This document shows, piece after piece, positions 38,083-50,150 of a DNA stretch of 64,000 nt. The notes under the pieces were generated by a model that was not told where the DNA came from, searched no databases, and saw only the letters and a list, made by a program, of their open reading frames with translations. Both the position numbers and the translations under genes were made by a program. The stretch lies in assembly GCF_022581195.2 (NCBI RefSeq), contig NC_061460.1, positions 11,877,501-11,941,500 on the forward strand, written 5' to 3'. How positions within the stretch are numbered: the stretch's first letter is position 1; every line of letters begins with the position of its first letter. Source of the DNA: Helicoverpa zea. Lineage: Eukaryota > Arthropoda > Insecta > Lepidoptera > Noctuidae.

Positions 38083-41000
38083 ACATAAAGAACAATTTTG
38101 GCGATGTTATAAAATAACTTCGTCTGTTTTACTATTACAAATCCACAAGCAACTGCATTTACTTTATTAATCAACACATTCTTAATGAAAGAACACTTTA
38201 ACTATAACTTCCACTTTTACAAACAAATATAAATCAAGCCACAATCATCAATTTCCCCGCGCATTCCACGGCAATCGCTCGATACTCGCGTTCCATTTCC
38301 ATCAACATCTTAAAAGGAAATCCACATGAAAATGTATAACTAGCATTCTATTCAGCCCACTTTCTTCATAAAATACAGAGTATTATAGAATCGCCTGCAG
38401 AAGAAATTTCTAACTGTCACAAAAGAACTCTTGCTCTGAATAAAATGTAGGTGATTGGAGGTCTAGTTACATTGGTCGGGAAAATTGATGTCATTTTCGT
38501 AATTGTGCTATTGGTTTGATGTCTTTCAATCGGATTGCATGTTGGAAAATTATTATGTTCTTAAAGTCGTTTGGGTTTGATTTCTTGAAGATATTCAATC
38601 ACATTAAACTAAGGAGATTAATATGTAGCGGTACCACGTTCCACCGCGGTTCCTACTGCTCAGTTCATCATCTGCCTAGCTTTTTCCCAACTATGTTGGG
38701 GTCGGCTTAAAGTCTAACCGGGTCCAGCTGAGTACCAGTGACTTACAAGGAGCGACTGCCTATCTGAACCCCTCAACCCAGCTACCTGGGCAACCCAGCA
38801 CGTATCTATTTCTCAGTACACACCTTAGAAAAACTGTGACATTATGTATATCGTGAAATATTGTTCAATGACCAAAAGTATAACACACTGATCCAATAAC
38901 CGATTTCCGTTCATATAACACATGCAAATCGATTAGACTTACCGATTACACAATCGTAACGTCTTTTAGAATCGAGAATCGGTTACGTAAATCGATTTTT
39001 GGGTGATCGAGTGCTGTGTGGAAGTAGTGACTACCGTATCACCTGGTTATGATAATTTGAATAGGAAATAGTTTATGTAAAATCATGTCGGTCAATAGGT
39101 TAAGGCATGCGCATGAAATATAAATGTGCGTGTTAGAGACTGCTATCAATAAACTTTAGTCCAGTGCTACAGGTTACAGTTATGGAAACCATCTTGAGGA
39201 AATGAAAAGTCTTAAATCTCAACTGTCTTGCAAGCATGGTGATCAATGGACAGTTCATCTTTGTTTGATATTAAGCTTTTGTTGATTCTTTTTGTATTAC
39301 CGCAATAGCAATAATAAACCTTTCTTCCATGATCTATTGGTACCTACTAATCATGTAAAGCCGAAGAGTTTTATTGTTTGCTTGATCACGTGCGACTCTT
39401 GGGAACTATTGTTGCGAAATGAAAAATTATTGTAGTGTTACATACTGAGGAAGCTTTAAGCTATTTTTTATCTGAATACACGCAGTAATTTCTAAGGGAC
39501 GCGAGTGAAACTGCCTTCGTAAGCCAGTGAGTTCCTAACTAGGTAAAATAGCACACCTTCCATTAATAAACTAAATGAGATTTTTGCTCAAGTACCGTAT
39601 TCCCAACACATTACCATATCGGAAGCTATCCCCATAAATACCACCGTATCTTCATAATTTAAGCCCCATCGGAATATATAATCAAGCCCATAAAATCTGT
39701 TGGCGTGTTTTAGATAGCTAAATTGTAGGGTACTGGTACACCCCGTGAGGAGTTGGCGTGATAAAGTCATATACCAGTAGCTGCCTTCAGGGTACTACGG
39801 TATATTGAAGAGTTAGGAGTACGTAAAGGTTAGGTAAGTAGTTAAAAGGACTGCATGACAGGAGATTGTGGCTAAGTGCTGGTGACAAGGGTCGATTGAT
39901 ATTAAGGGTTCCATCTGTGGATGGGCGACCAATGTTTTTATGAAGAATTCCTCCGTGTTTGGAAGACACCCGACTGGCATTTGTATCTTCGGCATTCGCC
40001 AAGGATATTCAGAAGCTAGAAAGTGTGACCAATAACTACTTATATATAGTCTGATGAATAACCAATCTTACCACGGTGATATTGGTCTATTTAGGTAACT
40101 TAGGTTGAGAAGGTCAGATAGGGCAGTCGCTCTAATAAGACACTGGTATGATCATCGACAAGGATATTGAGCCACGACCTTCACCTGCGCAGAAGTGATT
40201 TATTGGTTTATTGCCATAAGTGATGAGAGCTCATTATCCGTGCCGATAACTATACTCAGCTGCATCGTACATAATTTAGAAAAGGCTAGGTAGTTGGTTG
40301 AAAAATACCTAAATATAACGTAATATACATAAATACGTATCTATGCTTCGCAATTCCCTGGTACTTATTCTAAAACTTCGCAAAGAGGAATCATTGCCTC
40401 ATGACGTCACAAATAACATAGATGATAAAATAATATAGACGCGACATAACAGGATAGGCAATAATGTTTGCGGGACCGAGACGAATGGTGTCCCCGATAG
40501 TGTAGCGGGTTCGATTCCCAGCTGATGTTATTGTTATCTAGAATTATAGGTTAGATTGTGGTTTGTCGGAATTGCTGTGTTTGCTGGTTATAATAATTGG
40601 TCTTATCTTTGTATGTTGGTTGGTGGTCAAATTCAGGGTATAAAACAGTTGTTTCGAAATGATTTTGAAAACATAATATAGAACCTACGTTTTTTGTCAC
40701 TGATCATATGATGCTATGATGGTAGATTGAACCAATCATTTCCATAAGAGAATTATACTGGAAAAAACATATCTCCTTGTGGCAAAAAGAGACACCTTAA
40801 GCTTCTTGCACCCCTCAAAGTCAAAGGTTTATATTTCATAAAGACTTATTATAGGTATTTAAAAACGTCAAAAGCTAGATACACGGTTCCAAAGACTGGG
40901 TCTTATTGAGACTCATGTGGGCAACCAGACAGTCCTTTATCAATAAATGATAAGAACTACATACTAGTTCCTTCACGGAGAGCCTTACAAAGTGCGTGTA

Positions 41001-42824
41001 AGATAAAAAGCTGAAGCTAAGTAATTCATCAAGCATCGTCACTGTGCCTCCGACAACGTCAAACTTAGATATAACAAGTTTGTATTGACAGCTGACTGTA
41101 GAGAAGTGCGTATGTATGAGGTATAGAGCCTGATACTTGTGGCTTGATTTATTTATTTGATCATAAATTAAGATTTCTAAACAATGTGGTTTTTATTGTT
41201 CCTTTGTAGTAATAATAAGCTGAATGTGCAATTTAGTGCTTCATCGCGACCCTATTCATAAAAATTGTATTAAGGGCCAGCATAGTATGTTTTCTTACCT
41301 ATATCATATTAAACACTCGGACGTCATCGCATTTTGATTTAACTATTTATGAAAACATAACTGTTATTAGGTACCCATATTGTAGTGGTTAAAAAAATAA
41401 ACTCAGGCGCAATAAGCATTTCTTTAAATAGAGAATTCATCTTTATTAGGTACTAAGAGTACATTCAAGGATGTCCATGGTTTGTCTATTTCATACTTAA
41501 ACACTACATAAGGAACTTGAGATTCAACTCACGTGTTCTAAGAAAAAACATGACGATACATAATCGCGACTAGGACCACGCTTTTTACAATATTATCTAA
41601 GACTTAATAAATAAATAATTATTCCGGACACGTACAAACGGTTATTCGAGAATCGATTTATAATCTACTGCATAATTCATGTTTCGAGAGACTGTAATCG
41701 ATTGACACGTTACGATACTCGTATCGATTATATCGATTAGAGAATCGAGAATCGAGTATCTGTCATCCTTGGAATAAGTTAATCTGGTAGATATTGTTGG
41801 GAACATGGAGAACAAAATGACTAGCGGAGATGTCATAACACAAAATCTACTAAGAAAGTAGCGCGCCAAAATGCGGATATTCGAGAGACAAGGATACGCC
41901 TTCTAGTGCATTATTTTCAAAATAAAATCACCAATCAATCAAGACCATCTTTGACATATTGGTTGTGATTTGACAAGGAACCCGAACGTATCTTTAGTTC
42001 TAGTAACTGATCATGCCTACCGTACATTACTTGACCTACACGAAGGCGCCTAACCTACCTTCTATATGGTATCTCCGCTATTCCTTCCTCCGTGGTTAAT
42101 CTTTAAGTTAGCGTTAGGAATAATATGCTTTATCATTGTCTCGCGATTATAGGAAATATGTTATGTAATGAATCGATTTGTAAGCAATAGTTAAGTTAGC
42201 AGATGCTACTTATGCCAACGCTTTGGCAGCGGTGCCAAGTAACCAGTAAAGCCTACTTAGACTTTTAAGTTGAAACTAATGAATATATCAGTTCTAACTA
42301 TGAGGTATATCTATGAATTGATTAAGAAATGGGTAGAGGTCCGACATCAAAAATTACACAGATCGTTAATCTGTGTAATTTTGATGACCACTTTGCAGAC
42401 GAAAAAATACAAGCCTAACAGATTTTGTATAATCTTGTTGACAGCAGAATTAGGCGTAGCGTACTTAAGATATGTTCCCGCCACCTATACAATGCTTTAT
42501 TTTATGTTTAGGTAAATGCTACATATACTTTTTACCGATAGCCCTTAACTATGGAAAATTGTAAAAAACCTTGTATAAACACATTCTCACACCTTCTGTT
42601 AATGCTTAAACGAGGTTTGCCTTTTTTTTATTTGCCACGAACAAGAACTAAAACATCCACAGCTTATAAGCCATAAACTACAAAATATTGCTATAGTTAT
42701 GAAACCTTACGGTGGTCTAAGGCAAGCATTCATATAAAATTCCCGCATAATCCCCAACTTAAAACCATCACAGTTGGTTAAAACCCGCATAATTATGTAT
42801 ACGAGATAACCCGCACAACACTAT
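38083..42824. other. Non-coding DNA, SINE relics
   Basis: No gene seen. 38664-38800 is a minus-strand SINE family 1 3' fragment (CTATGTTGGGGTCGGCTT). 39170-39250 and 40080-40200 are weaker family 1 relics. 40465-40525 has an isolated B-box-like GGTTCGATTCCCAG with no tRNA cloverleaf. ATCGATT-type words are frequent at 38925-39010 and 41650-41765. Confidence 0.45.
42344..42387. repeat. Short inverted repeat
   Basis: Arms reading CATCAAAAATTACACAGAT and ATCTGTGTAATTTTGATG surround a 4-5 nt loop, with one length mismatch in the T-run. Function unknown. Confidence 0.7.
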
Positions 42825-42890
42825 TATCGATACCAGAACTCGATATCGATAGAATGTCAGGGCCATTAGAGATGTACACATGTCGATAAA
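42825..42890. promoter_or_regulatory. Cluster of TATCGATA/CGATA motifs
   Basis: TATCGATA occurs at 42825-42832 and 42844-42851, and TGTCGATAAA follows at about 42881-42890. TATCGATA is the DREF element, and clustered CGATA is the BEAF-32 insulator motif in Drosophila. It lies between the proposed mwh distal first exons and the proximal one. Activity in moths is inferred only. Confidence 0.35.
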
Positions 42891-43023
42891 ATCGGACGCG
42901 CCAACAAGATATGGATTTAATTAGTGTTGTGGTGGAGTAAATTATAGGGATGTGCGTATTTTGAAAGACTTTAGGAATGTATTTTTTTCCATTATGGAAA
43001 TAGAACGAGATAACATTCCTAGG

Positions 43024-43500
43024 TACATATTAATACCTCCTTCTGTGAGGACGTCATGTCACAGAAGGAGTCGGCGGAGCGCGTGCGGGAGAGCGACCCT
43101 CTCGCGGCGCCGCACCGCAGACGAAGAAGGGGTGGAAGACGGCGAACACAACGTCCGTCCCCATCCGCCCTGGGGGGTGATCAGCGGGCGACAGGCGCGG
43201 GGGCGCCACCGCCTGCATCACAAAGATCACCCCCTGTGCTCCGGCCATTATAAGGACCCCTCCCCACTGGAGGGAGTATGAGGGGCCTGCCGTTAGGCGG
43301 GCAGTCGCCGGTGGGGGACTGGACGCCATAGATTCCCAGACCCCCTCCACTCAGGCGAGGTCGGAGTGCCGCTGGGCCTTTTTAGTGGGTATACCGGGAA
43401 CGTCTTTACCGGGGAGTCCCTCATACCCTCTCCCGTCCCCCGACGGGAAGGGGATGCGTAATAGCATTTTTAGCCCAGCGACAACAAAAAAAAGGTATAT
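43024..43500 (+). mobile_element. GC-rich retroelement 3' end with A-tail
   Basis: A GC-rich block ends in CAACAAAAAAAAGG and is flanked by a possible TSD ATTCCTAGG (43015-43023 and 43501-43509). Its 5' edge has an inverted pair TCCTTCTGTG / CACAGAAGGA at 43038-43069. It is probably the 5'-truncated 3' UTR of an R1-type LINE; the clade is a guess. Confidence 0.6.
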
Positions 43501-44235
43501 ATTCCTAGGATATGCATTTGAAACGTAAATTTAACATCAATATTAAAATAGGCTTTCTAACCCGTAAAAAATGTGCAGAGGAAACAATAAGATGCAACCT
43601 AAAAACCAAGATATTCAAATACCTAAAAAACTTGAATTTCTCGCTAAAATCGTGAAAGTCAGTTACATTCTCACGCCCTTTGTAAGTAGGAATACTTAGC
43701 GCTTATTTTATTTTACTAAAAAAAAAAAAATAAGAAAAGCATAACAAATCACGAATTTTAAACTTGTCTATGGTTTTTGTGCAGGGAGGAAAAAAGCTGT
43801 TCTTGCACTTTCTGGTCTCATTTTTTACGTTGTTGTATACCTATATTTTTTATACATATTTCGTTTTTCAATTAAATTTGGAATAACTGTATTAACTGTA
43901 ATTAATATTTTTGATACACATACATTACCATTTATAACAATTTAAGAATAATGTAAACATGTTTAAGCCCAACTATACTGACATCATAAACGTCCGCTTT
44001 TCTTAAAACAAACTGTTTACTTTGAACTTCTATAAAGTGATGATCAGGTTTAATGAATTTAGGCCTTAATCTCTTGTATGTCGCTAATAATAAAACAATA
44101 GAAAATCAGTTGTCCCGCTATTTTGCTATATTGTATCTGCGTTCCAACATACAACTAGTTAAATCAACAAAACCCATATCAGCATTGAGGACAAAAATCC
44201 CCCTCTAAAGAGCTATTAATCTAAGTCGTGCGTAC

Positions 44236-44290
44236 CTCGTGGTAGTTCATGTTTGAATAGCGGTATTCCAATGCACACGGCTTATTTATA
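44236..44290 (-). promoter_or_regulatory. Proposed distal mwh first exon A with TATA box
   Basis: On the minus strand a TATAAATA (44290-44283) is followed 40 nt later by ATG (44250) and the codons for M-N-Y-H-E, then a donor GTACGC. The exon ends in phase 0, so splicing to the exon at 26453 (which opens in phase 0 with D-K-Q-R-P) would keep the frame; splicing to 36250 would meet TGA at once. A paralogous copy lies 805 bp upstream. Low expression evidence: motif and phase only. Confidence 0.4.
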
Positions 44291-44608
44291 TTCACGAACT
44301 TTTACCTTATAGAGAGCCGATAGCCTGTGCGACATGAGGGCGAGTTGTGTAGCTGTTGATAGTACTTCTCACGGTTTATTTATGTGTGTAGATATGTGTA
44401 TGTAGGTATTTCCATAATGCAGATTTTAATTTGTGTATATTAATGTTTGTAATTGGACAGTTTTTCATTTGTCATAACATTTTGACTTTTAGAGACCAAG
44501 TTCACCGACAACTTACCGAAGCGTCAGTTTTTTAAACACAACTGTTTATTATTTTTACTTTATGAAAAAGTAACGTTTATGTTGTCCACCACTGTTATAT
44601 TATTTTAG

Positions 44609-44828
44609 TTACTTTCCCGTGCATCGGAGAGCACGTAAATGTCGGTCCTGCGCCTGATCTCTCTCCGGTCGTGTCGGATTGCCGTCCCATCGGGCTATGA
44701 GAGTGAAGGAATAGGGAGTGCACCTGTGTCTGCGCAAATGCTTGTGCACTATAATATGTCCTGCGCAGTTGGCTAATCTCCTTACATGAGAACAGCCGCC
44801 GTAGCCGATAATCGGCTAGGAGGACATC
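44609..44828 (+). mobile_element. 5'-truncated SINE family 2
   Basis: Flanked by the 10-bp repeat ATTATTTTAG (44599-44608 and 44829-44838). It starts within the family at CCCGTGCATCGGAGAGCACG (44616) and ends GGAGGACATC. It lies between the two duplicated first-exon modules. Confidence 0.85.
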
Positions 44829-45038
44829 ATTATTTTAGGTATTTCGATACCTATTCAATCTTTTAATACTCATTAGTAAATGTGGTTTGTGTACCAAAGA
44901 ATCACCAATATTATTATTATTTCAACCATACTTATTATGGGTTTTGTAAGCAATAAATATATTAGCTCTTCAATTGAATTCCCTGCCTTAAGGACAAAAA
45001 TGCAGATCTATTGAGCAATAAATTTGAGTCGTGCTTAC

Positions 45039-45099
45039 CTTGCGGTAGGTCATGTCTGAGTAGCGGTATCAAGTGAGCGCACAGCCTAATATATTTATA
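45039..45099 (-). promoter_or_regulatory. Proposed distal mwh first exon B with TATA box
   Basis: A duplicate of module A: TATAAATA (45099-45092), ATG at 45053, codons for M-T-Y-R-K, donor GTAAGC. The shared words on plus (GTCGTGC.TACCT, TAGCGGTAT, GACAAAAAT) show common origin, while the inner bases have diverged. It also ends in phase 0 and is compatible with the exon at 26453. Confidence 0.4.
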
Positions 45100-47756
45100 T
45101 TGACGCTCTGCCGTTTAAAGGCCAGACTAATGGATAGAATTATCTTAATAGTGGAAGAAATTATTGAAATTTGTAGTGTATTTTCAAGATTGTAAAGTTG
45201 GTTGTGGATTGAAATTAACTGCTTGTGCTATAGACTGATTTTATTATTGTATCAGTCCTTATCTATCTGTTCCTCTTTTACGTCAAAACTACTGTATTTT
45301 TTTATAAAAGTTACGGCAGGTACGTAACATATATACAGGAACTGAAATTTCACTCAGAAAGTAGACAGAAGCTAGTGTAAGTATAGCGACTTTTCGATTT
45401 ATCTGCCTTTAATCTAAATAAATAATTGATCTAAATCGAGTAACTTCATAATCCTTTATTAACCTTTGTGATCTGTCTAGTTATATATATACTATGCATG
45501 GGTACATAAATAATCGAATCAATATGAAAATATCTAAAGTAAGTACCTACGTCTATTTAGTTTAAAACATCAATAGAAATTCCTACTCCAACAAGAAAAG
45601 GTTAATGACCTCCCCAGCAATGCTAAATGCAGCCAGTAAGTAATGCATTTTGTACGGGAGCGACATTATCAGATAAATCCTTTAAGCCCTTGACAAAAAG
45701 GTTCCGCATGTTGGACATAAATATGTAGTGGACGGAAATAGTAGCAAGAAATCTTGTGAGGAATTTTTGGTCTGTGGTTCAAGTTTTAAGAGAATTTCTA
45801 AGTAAAATTTGTGTCAATTAATCGTTTTAAAACGCTAAAATCATATTTCCTATCGATCCAAAATATGCAACAAAAAATGCACTTTATATCCTAGTATTTG
45901 TTTTTGACATGTTAACGGGTGCAGACCTCTAACGCAGCTCTGTCTTATAAGTTCCTACTGAAAAAAGTACAATGTGGTTTCAGGTTCAAAGTTTTTTGTA
46001 CTATAGCTATAACTTTTAAGCGGTTTCACCCTCGACCCATGGGAACTACTTTATAGCCTTGCTCAATAAATGGGCCATGTAAAACTGAAATATTTCTTCA
46101 ATTATGACGCCAAACTCCGGAGAATAGCACGTTCAAACTCTTCAACTCCATAGCGTCAATATAAATATGATGCAAAACAGAGATTGCTAGTTTCTTCATA
46201 AAAAGCGTTTCGCTTATCACTTGGGCCTCAAATCAAAGCCGGGATAGGAATATAATGCACATTATTTTACGTATTAGGTAGCGTAAAGTACCGTTCCTGT
46301 AATAGGATTTGCGATCCTGGTATTTTTGATTGCGGTGGTCACCGTATTTCATTTATATTCCATGTAAATTGTATTATATTCTTTATCAGAATTTTAACAG
46401 CAATCCTGTCTTGGTATTTTGAGTCGGAAAGTATTATATGCGAATAAGTTATTCTGGGTCAAAGATTCTTTTAGTTGTAGTGCAGTGACATAAATTAGGC
46501 TACTTAACGCATTTTCTTGTATAACGGTGAATTTCTGTCCTATGTCTGTTTTAATTTGCTTACCTAATAAGATATTGACATTAGCCGTGATGTCAAATTT
46601 AAGTATGCAAATCAACAAACAGACGGTCCTTGAAGTAGAAAGTCGTAATAGGAATTTAAAGAAATAGGAAAATTAAATAGTTTACATAGAGAATTAATAA
46701 CTTGAAAAATAGTGAAATATTTGTAACTTATTCCATAATTAATTTACTTAATTTAATGACGACAACAGGCCAGAAACGCTAGTAGGTATTAAATAAAGCA
46801 AACGTGAGTGAATACCTTCTCTATAACAGTATGCGAAAAACGTACATTTTGACATCAAAAATTCGAAAGTAGCCTCTCACTCGCATTTTAGAAAGAAAGG
46901 TTTTGTCAAAATTAAGAAAGAAAGGACATAAAATTCGCGCCGAAAAAGAAAACATGTTACATTTTACACTGTCAGCAATTTAAACGCGGATCAAGTTATT
47001 TATAAGTATGTCTGCTATTACAGAAGGGGGTCATTTTATTTGCACGGCAGTGTAAAGCCGCCGGCTTTTATTTGATACTGGTTTCTCAGACCAATGTGAT
47101 AAAGTTTTATACAGAATTCTTTATTGAATTAGTATTATATTAAATTCGAAAACGGGAAATTAACTGTCGTTATTCGTCACTAAAAGTTATTTATTCTCTT
47201 CTTAAATTAAAAATGTTTTTTTCGAGCTCGATGTTATAAAGGTTTTTAATTCTAGGACTATACGAATTTTATACTTTAATTCGCTTAAAGAGATCGTCAT
47301 GCTAATAAAAGAGAATTGCTATATGCTCTAAATATTCAGGTTTACGAATTTACTGCCTTAGAAAAAAATATTATTATGTAGTAATGTCATTAACAGCTTT
47401 TCAGGTATTAATTTATCTTCTGCATCGAATGTAAGCCAAAAAGCAACTTAATCAAAATCAAACACAGGAAATAATTCCAATCAAATTGGTGCTTGTTTAA
47501 ACCGTAACACAAAATTATTATTGAATCAACATTAAAAGATTAGATCTCCATACATTATTATCCTGTAATATTTCGATTGGTATAAATTAAGTTGTGATGG
47601 ACTTTCACACAATATCCGCTTGGTATGGGTACCCTTTTGTTAGTTGGTATATGATTAAGGTGAACTAATTATAATCATCATGATTACTCTATTTGATAGG
47701 TTCTGTAATTTCTAAGAGTAAACACACTGAAAGCTAAACAGAGAAAACGTACACTT
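45100..47756. other. Non-coding DNA upstream of proposed first exons
   Basis: No gene seen. 45240-45377 ends in GACAGAAGCTAG and is a probable decayed plus-strand Helitron. 46015-46140 resembles a degraded minus-strand Helitron 3' region (GCGGTTTCACCC). The remainder is AT-rich. Confidence 0.4.
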
Positions 47757-48169
47757 CAGATTAAACAGACGGCCGACAGTTAACCCGATGGTTGGCAATT
47801 TTCTATACTATAATAATACTAGCTGTTGCCCGCAACTTCGTCTGCGTGGGCAATATAGAATAGTCAAAATACTACTTATCCCGCAGGTGCATTCTTTCAC
47901 GTGACAGTATAATTAGGATTAGCACTTAGCAGTCGCATAGATTCATTGATCAAGGTTGTGTTGTGGATGTGACCATTTATCTAATCAAAAGAAGTAAAGT
48001 TTGTGACGTTGTGAATATCTCTGGATCTGGTCAGCCAATTTGGAAAATTATTACGTATGGTGCGTAAGTAATTTTCACAGGAAACAGTTATAATCTATGT
48101 CTATATGCTTTGAGTCTGACAAAGCTGTCATTTGTACATTTTCTGCAGCTGCTGCGACTAATCAGAAGC

Positions 48170-48345
48170 CAGAAAGTCTGTCAGTCTTACCATGGATATC
48201 GGCTTGTGTAGTTGACTGGATTGAAGATAGGTAGATAGGTAGTCGCTCCAAGCAAAATATTGGTACTCAAACAGATTCGGTGACTGGAAGCCAACACCAA
48301 CATAGTTGGGGAATAGCTGGATGGATGATAAAATGAGTCATCATC
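48170..48345 (+). mobile_element. SINE family 1 fragment inside Helitron copy A
   Basis: Contains GTCGCTCCAAGCAAAATATT and GGAAGCCAACACCAACATAG, diverged family-1 sequence. It is carried in both Helitron copies, so it was present before they separated. Confidence 0.6.
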
Positions 48346-48435
48346 ATCAGCAGGCGCATAGGGTAGGATAGTTTCACTACTGGGGAGAAACACTTGTATG
48401 ACGGGGATTTTCTGTGCACTTACTCACTATGGTAA

Positions 48436-48790
48436 GGCTGACCCCACATTAGGCGTGCGCGATCCTCGGGCGTGTGAGTAGCGCGGGCGTCGCGAGCACG
48501 CTGCATGAACGTCGCGTTTTGCTGCCCTGCGGCATGTGTGAAGAGTGCAAGCGACGCGCTCGCGGCGAGCACGCGGCGCTCGAGTTGCGTTCTTACCCCT
48601 TCGCCTGCTATCCCCGCCGCCCGCTAAACGCCTTAGCAGTTAAACGTCAAGGAGAGCGGCGGGTGCGCGCCGCGAGCGCGCTGTAGGTAAATGCCGCAGG
48701 GCAGCAAAACGCGACGTTCATGCAGCGTGCTCGCGACGCCCGCGCTACTCACACGCCCGAGGATCGCGCACGCCTAATGTGGGGGAGGCC
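48436..48790. mobile_element. 355-bp Harbinger-type MITE in Helitron copy A
   Basis: Flanked by TAA on both sides (48433-48435 and 48791-48793). The TIRs begin GGCTGACCCCACATTAGGCG (right end GGCC variant), and the inverted arms run for nearly 115 bp around a GC-rich core. The 3-bp TWA duplication fits PIF/Harbinger. Open frames of 70 and 142 codons here are products of its GC content. Confidence 0.85.
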
Positions 48791-49369
48791 TAAGCCGGGA
48801 CTCCACCGAAATGTTTGCATTAGTTCACGAATAGGCAAAATGTACGTATCTGTGAGAGTCCACTTCATGTTTTGGTACTTGAAACCTGCAGTTTTGCCAA
48901 GATTTTCAAAATGTACGCTTGCAATTTGTCATTTCTTGGTGAAGCCAGCAAATCGAAAGGAACATAAGTGTTGTATACTGTGCGTCACTACCGCACACCG
49001 GGAAAATTTCGCTCTTGCGGAGGACGTTTATATACCACTAGCTTCTGCCCGCGACTTCGTACGCGGATCCTGTCCCTTATGCCAGCGACTACGGGGTCAA
49101 CAAAATCAAAGATCTCTGATATTGAATTTTAAGGGCCCGTTGACTTGAAAACACCGGAATACGCATAACCATTAGAAACGTTCCATATATTTAATTTTTG
49201 TACTTTAACGGCAAAAGCACAGCAGACTAAACAAAATGCTGAGAACTGAACCGCAATAGACGTGACCATAGGGATAAAAGTAGTAATTCTAATTAGTCGG
49301 CATTTAAGTTGTGTGTGGCAAAAATATTACACGTATTATTACGTAAAAAACCATTAAATAGATGACAAA

Positions 49370-49780
49370 GTCGTGGTGACTTAGTGGAAGTCGTGGTGGT
49401 TTAGTGGGTAGAGAACCAATCTCTCAAGTATGAGCGTGGGTCTTTGATTCCAGGTCTGGCAAGTACCTGCCAATGCAACTTTTTTAAGTTCGTATGTACT
49501 TTCTACGTATTTTTTGGATACCAATGACCGTTATTTGGAGGGGATGTTAAACTGTAGGTTCCGGCTGTCATTGAACATTCTTGGCAGTCGTTATGGGTAG
49601 TCAGAAGCCAGTAAGTCTTACCAAGGGGTGTTGGGTTGAGCGGGTAACCGGGTTGTGGAGGTCAGATAAGCAGTCGCTCCTTGTAAAACTTGCACTGGTA
49701 CTCAGTTGCATCGTGACTGGAAGTCGACCCTAACATAATTGGGACAAAGGCTCTTGAGATAATAACGACAATAATAATGA
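49370..49780 (+). mobile_element. SINE family 1 inside nested Helitron
   Basis: Near full-length. The head is partly duplicated: GTCGTGGTGACTTAGTGG at 49370 and GTCGTGGTGGTTTAGTGGG at 49390. The body ends GGGACAAAGGCTCTTGAGAT. Confidence 0.75.
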
Positions 49781-49784
49781 GATA

Positions 49785-50150
49785 TAGGCACCGCAGGACA
49801 TCTAAGGCTGATGACGGGGAGTAGCGACCCCGCGGGGCTATATATACTGAGTTCTCCAGGGAGAGTATACTGTCCCCCATCTCCGGCCGGTCAGAGTGAA
49901 CCATGACGGGGGTAGGTCTCACGCCTCTGGCTTGGCTTGGCCGTCCAGAGTGGAGTGGAGTGCTAGAGCAGGATTAGTAGCCCTGCTCGGAGGGTAAGTA
50001 CAGGGAGCGCGTAATCTGCATTTAAAGTCCGCCGAGGGATCCTCACCCTTCAGCCGCTCATGTCCCTGTTGCCCTCTTGTTGCTATTCAGTGACTGGTTC
50101 CCGGGGGCCCAGTAAGTGAGGTGGCGAGTCTCCACCTGCCGTTTTTACAT
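49785..50150. mobile_element. GC-rich captured or inserted fragment
   Basis: A GC-rich block (GGAGTAGCGACCCCGCGGGG, GGTTCCCGGGGGCCCAGTAA) inside the nested Helitron. It resembles a retroelement 3' UTR in composition. Class not assigned. Confidence 0.4.

Noticed and set aside
40465..40525. Isolated tRNA-like T-arm (GGTTCGATTCCCAG)
   Set aside because: No acceptor or anticodon stem pairs convincingly; probably an old SINE head.
43056..43350. Basic or proline-rich frames on both strands in the GC-rich block
   Set aside because: Overlapping open frames on opposite strands in a GC-rich retroelement 3' region; no domain.
48474..49148. 70- and 142-codon plus frames, repeated at 57314-58033
   Set aside because: They start inside the palindromic MITE and run into Helitron DNA; the duplicated presence is due to transposition.
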